This document shows, one piece after another, positions 21,542 to 22,371 of a stretch of 22,371 bases of DNA. The number at the start of each line of letters is the position of its first letter. The stretch's first letter is position 1. Source of the DNA: an uncultured Bacilli bacterium (GTDB lineage: Bacteria > Bacillota_I > Bacilli_A > RFN20 > CAG-631); assembly GCA_934202505.1 (NCBI GenBank), contig CAKPXW010000018.1, positions 1-22,371 of the forward strand, given 5' to 3'. The translations under genes and the position numbers were made by a program. The notes beneath the pieces are model-generated. The model worked only from the letters and a program-made list of their open reading frames with translations, searched no databases and was not told where the DNA came from.

Positions 21542-22195
21542 ATGAATATCAAAGGTAAAGATGTTAAAGCAATAATTTTTGATCTTGATGGAACACTTAT
21601 AGATTCTAATGATGTTTGGAAAAAAGTTGATGAAGAGTTTTTTGCAAAAAGAAATCGAAAAATTCCTGAAGGATATGTAGAAGCTATATCACATGTTGGT
21701 TTATTTGAGGCTGCATTGATAACTATAAATAAATTTAATATTCAAGGTGAGCCCAATGCTATTATTGAAGAATGGAAAAATAGTGCTTATCAAATGTATG
21801 CTAACGAGGTAAAATTAAAACCATATGTTAAAGAATTTCTTGATAAACTAAAAAAAGAAAAAATCTATATTGCTCTTGCTACTGCTTGCAATAAAGATTT
21901 ATATATTCCTTGTTTAAAAAATAGGAAAATATATGATTATTTCGATATTATTGCTGATGTTGATGATGTTAAAGAAGGAAAAAATAGTGCTAAAATTTAT
22001 CAATTTATTTCTTCAAAATTAAATGTGCCACCATCAAAGACAGTTGTCGTTGAAGATATTTCAATTGGCTTAAAAAGTGCTTATGAGAGCGGTTATTTAA
22101 CAATTGGAATTTATGATAAAAGTTTTTCTTTTGATGAAGAAAACAAGAAAAAATATTCTTACTTATATATCAATTCTTTTCAAGAATTATTATAA
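21542..22195 (+). CDS. HAD-superfamily phosphatase, beta-phosphoglucomutase-like subgroup
   Basis: The 217-residue HAD hydrolase has a small helical cap after motif I. Motif I is FDLDGTLIDSN (nucleophile Asp14, Asp16), motif II is ALATACNK (Thr114), motif III Lys is in DDVKEGKNSAKIY, and motif IV is VVVEDISIGLKSA. Relatives act as beta-phosphoglucomutases or sugar- and nucleotide-phosphate phosphatases; no substrate can be read from the sequence. ATG 21542 lies 1 base after the stop of the small Cys-rich gene. An upstream in-frame ATG at 21494 overlaps that gene and is less likely. It ends the nagB transcript at a strong terminator. Confidence 0.9.
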   Translation: MNIKGKDVKAIIFDLDGTLIDSNDVWKKVDEEFFAKRNRKIPEGYVEAISHVGLFEAALITINKFNIQGEPNAIIEEWKNSAYQMYANEVKLKPYVKEFLDKLKKEKIYIALATACNKDLYIPCLKNRKIYDYFDIIADVDDVKEGKNSAKIYQFISSKLNVPPSKTVVVEDISIGLKSAYESGYLTIGIYDKSFSFDEENKKKYSYLYINSFQELL

Positions 22196-22206
22196 AATTT
22201 AAAAAT

Positions 22207-22230
22207 AAGCACCTTATAGGTGCTTTTATT
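22207..22230 (+). terminator. Intrinsic terminator after the HAD gene
   Basis: AAGCACCT (22207-22214) pairs perfectly with AGGTGCTT (22218-22225) across TAT and is followed by TTATTT. It closes the nagB-HAD unit. Confidence 0.92.
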
Positions 22231-22240
22231 TGTACATATT

Positions 22241-22249
22241 TGTTATAAT
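22241..22249 (+). promoter_or_regulatory. Extended -10 promoter of the DUF2130 gene
   Basis: TGTTATAAT contains TG, one base, then TATAAT (22244-22249). The -35 position falls in the preceding terminator and is poor. It is 35 bases before the next ATG. Confidence 0.6.
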
Positions 22250-22283
22250 TAAATAAATCAAAATAAAAGGGGACGAAATATAA

Positions 22284-22371
22284 ATGAATGAAATAAGATG
22301 TCCAAAATGTGGAGAAATATTTACAATTGATGAAAGTGGCTATGCCGCTATTGTTTCTCAAGTTCATGATA
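22284..22371 (+). CDS. DUF2130-type protein, N-terminus only
   Basis: Twenty-nine residues are visible: MNEIRCPKCGEIFTIDESGY, then AAIVSQVHD. The CPKCG knuckle followed by an F-IDESGYA-IV-QV stretch is the typical start of DUF2130 (COG4487) proteins, which continue as a long coiled coil with a nuclease-like C-terminal domain of unproven function. The Shine-Dalgarno is AAAGGGGA. The rest lies beyond the window, so this is a family guess from the start only. Confidence 0.6.
   Translation, partial: MNEIRCPKCGEIFTIDESGYAAIVSQVHD

Noticed and set aside
22170..22367. Leftward open frame at the right edge
   Set aside because: It covers a rightward terminator, a promoter and the start of the DUF2130 gene, which explain the region better.

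Overview
The window is very AT-rich. It uses TGG for every tryptophan I translated and ends its genes almost only with TAA (a few TAG). Many Shine-Dalgarno sites are strong (GGAGG type). Together with a lysine riboswitch, a tetrahydrofolate (THF) riboswitch, a group II-type ECF S component, a PepV-like peptidase and a Cse60-like small protein, this points to a low-GC Bacillota, probably a host-associated Bacilli/Erysipelotrichia or Mollicutes-related lineage reading UGA as stop. The species cannot be named from the sequence alone.

Layout. (1) 1-1832, minus strand: a MarR-type regulator and the first 447 codons of an ABC exporter, driven by a promoter flanked by two copies of the same 14-bp palindrome. 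(2) 1876-3399: a perfect 20-bp hairpin, a decayed YD-repeat-like gene with a frameshift in an A8 run, and, back to back with it, a tyrosine recombinase that has lost its N-terminal half. (3) 3400-5497: remnant of an integrative element, with repeated 9-10 bp sites and hairpins, a large serine recombinase collapsed by an internal deletion to 94 residues, a tandem repeat array, and an intact AlbA_2/HATPase_c_4 regulator with its own promoter. (4) 5498-5980: gene-poor, with small remnants. (5) 5984-7337: a THF riboswitch with an attenuator, then a FolT-type folate S component fused to an extra two-helix, Wzz-like N-terminal module. (6) 7386-13878: Cse60-like protein, galactokinase, a heterodimeric ABC exporter and a PepV-type dipeptidase, closed by a terminator. 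(7) 13926-16013, minus strand: a large lipoprotein with a clan-A glycosidase-like domain. (8) 16109-20123: asd, an unknown gene, then a lysine riboswitch controlling a three-gene amino-acid ABC importer (binding lipoprotein, permease, ATPase). (9) 20181-22371: a small membrane protein, nagB, a small Cys-rich protein, a HAD phosphatase and the start of a DUF2130 protein.

How the genes fit together. Most of the metabolic part concerns acquiring and salvaging nutrients: folate uptake under folate control, lysine uptake under lysine control, galactose phosphorylation, amino-sugar catabolism, dipeptide hydrolysis and a secreted glycosidase-like lipoprotein. The region 2-5.5 kb looks like a decayed insertion between the MarR/ABC operon and the folate gene. 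The most unusual single gene is the Wzz-like-FolT fusion. The two riboswitch leaders are complete enough for their switching helices to be read directly.
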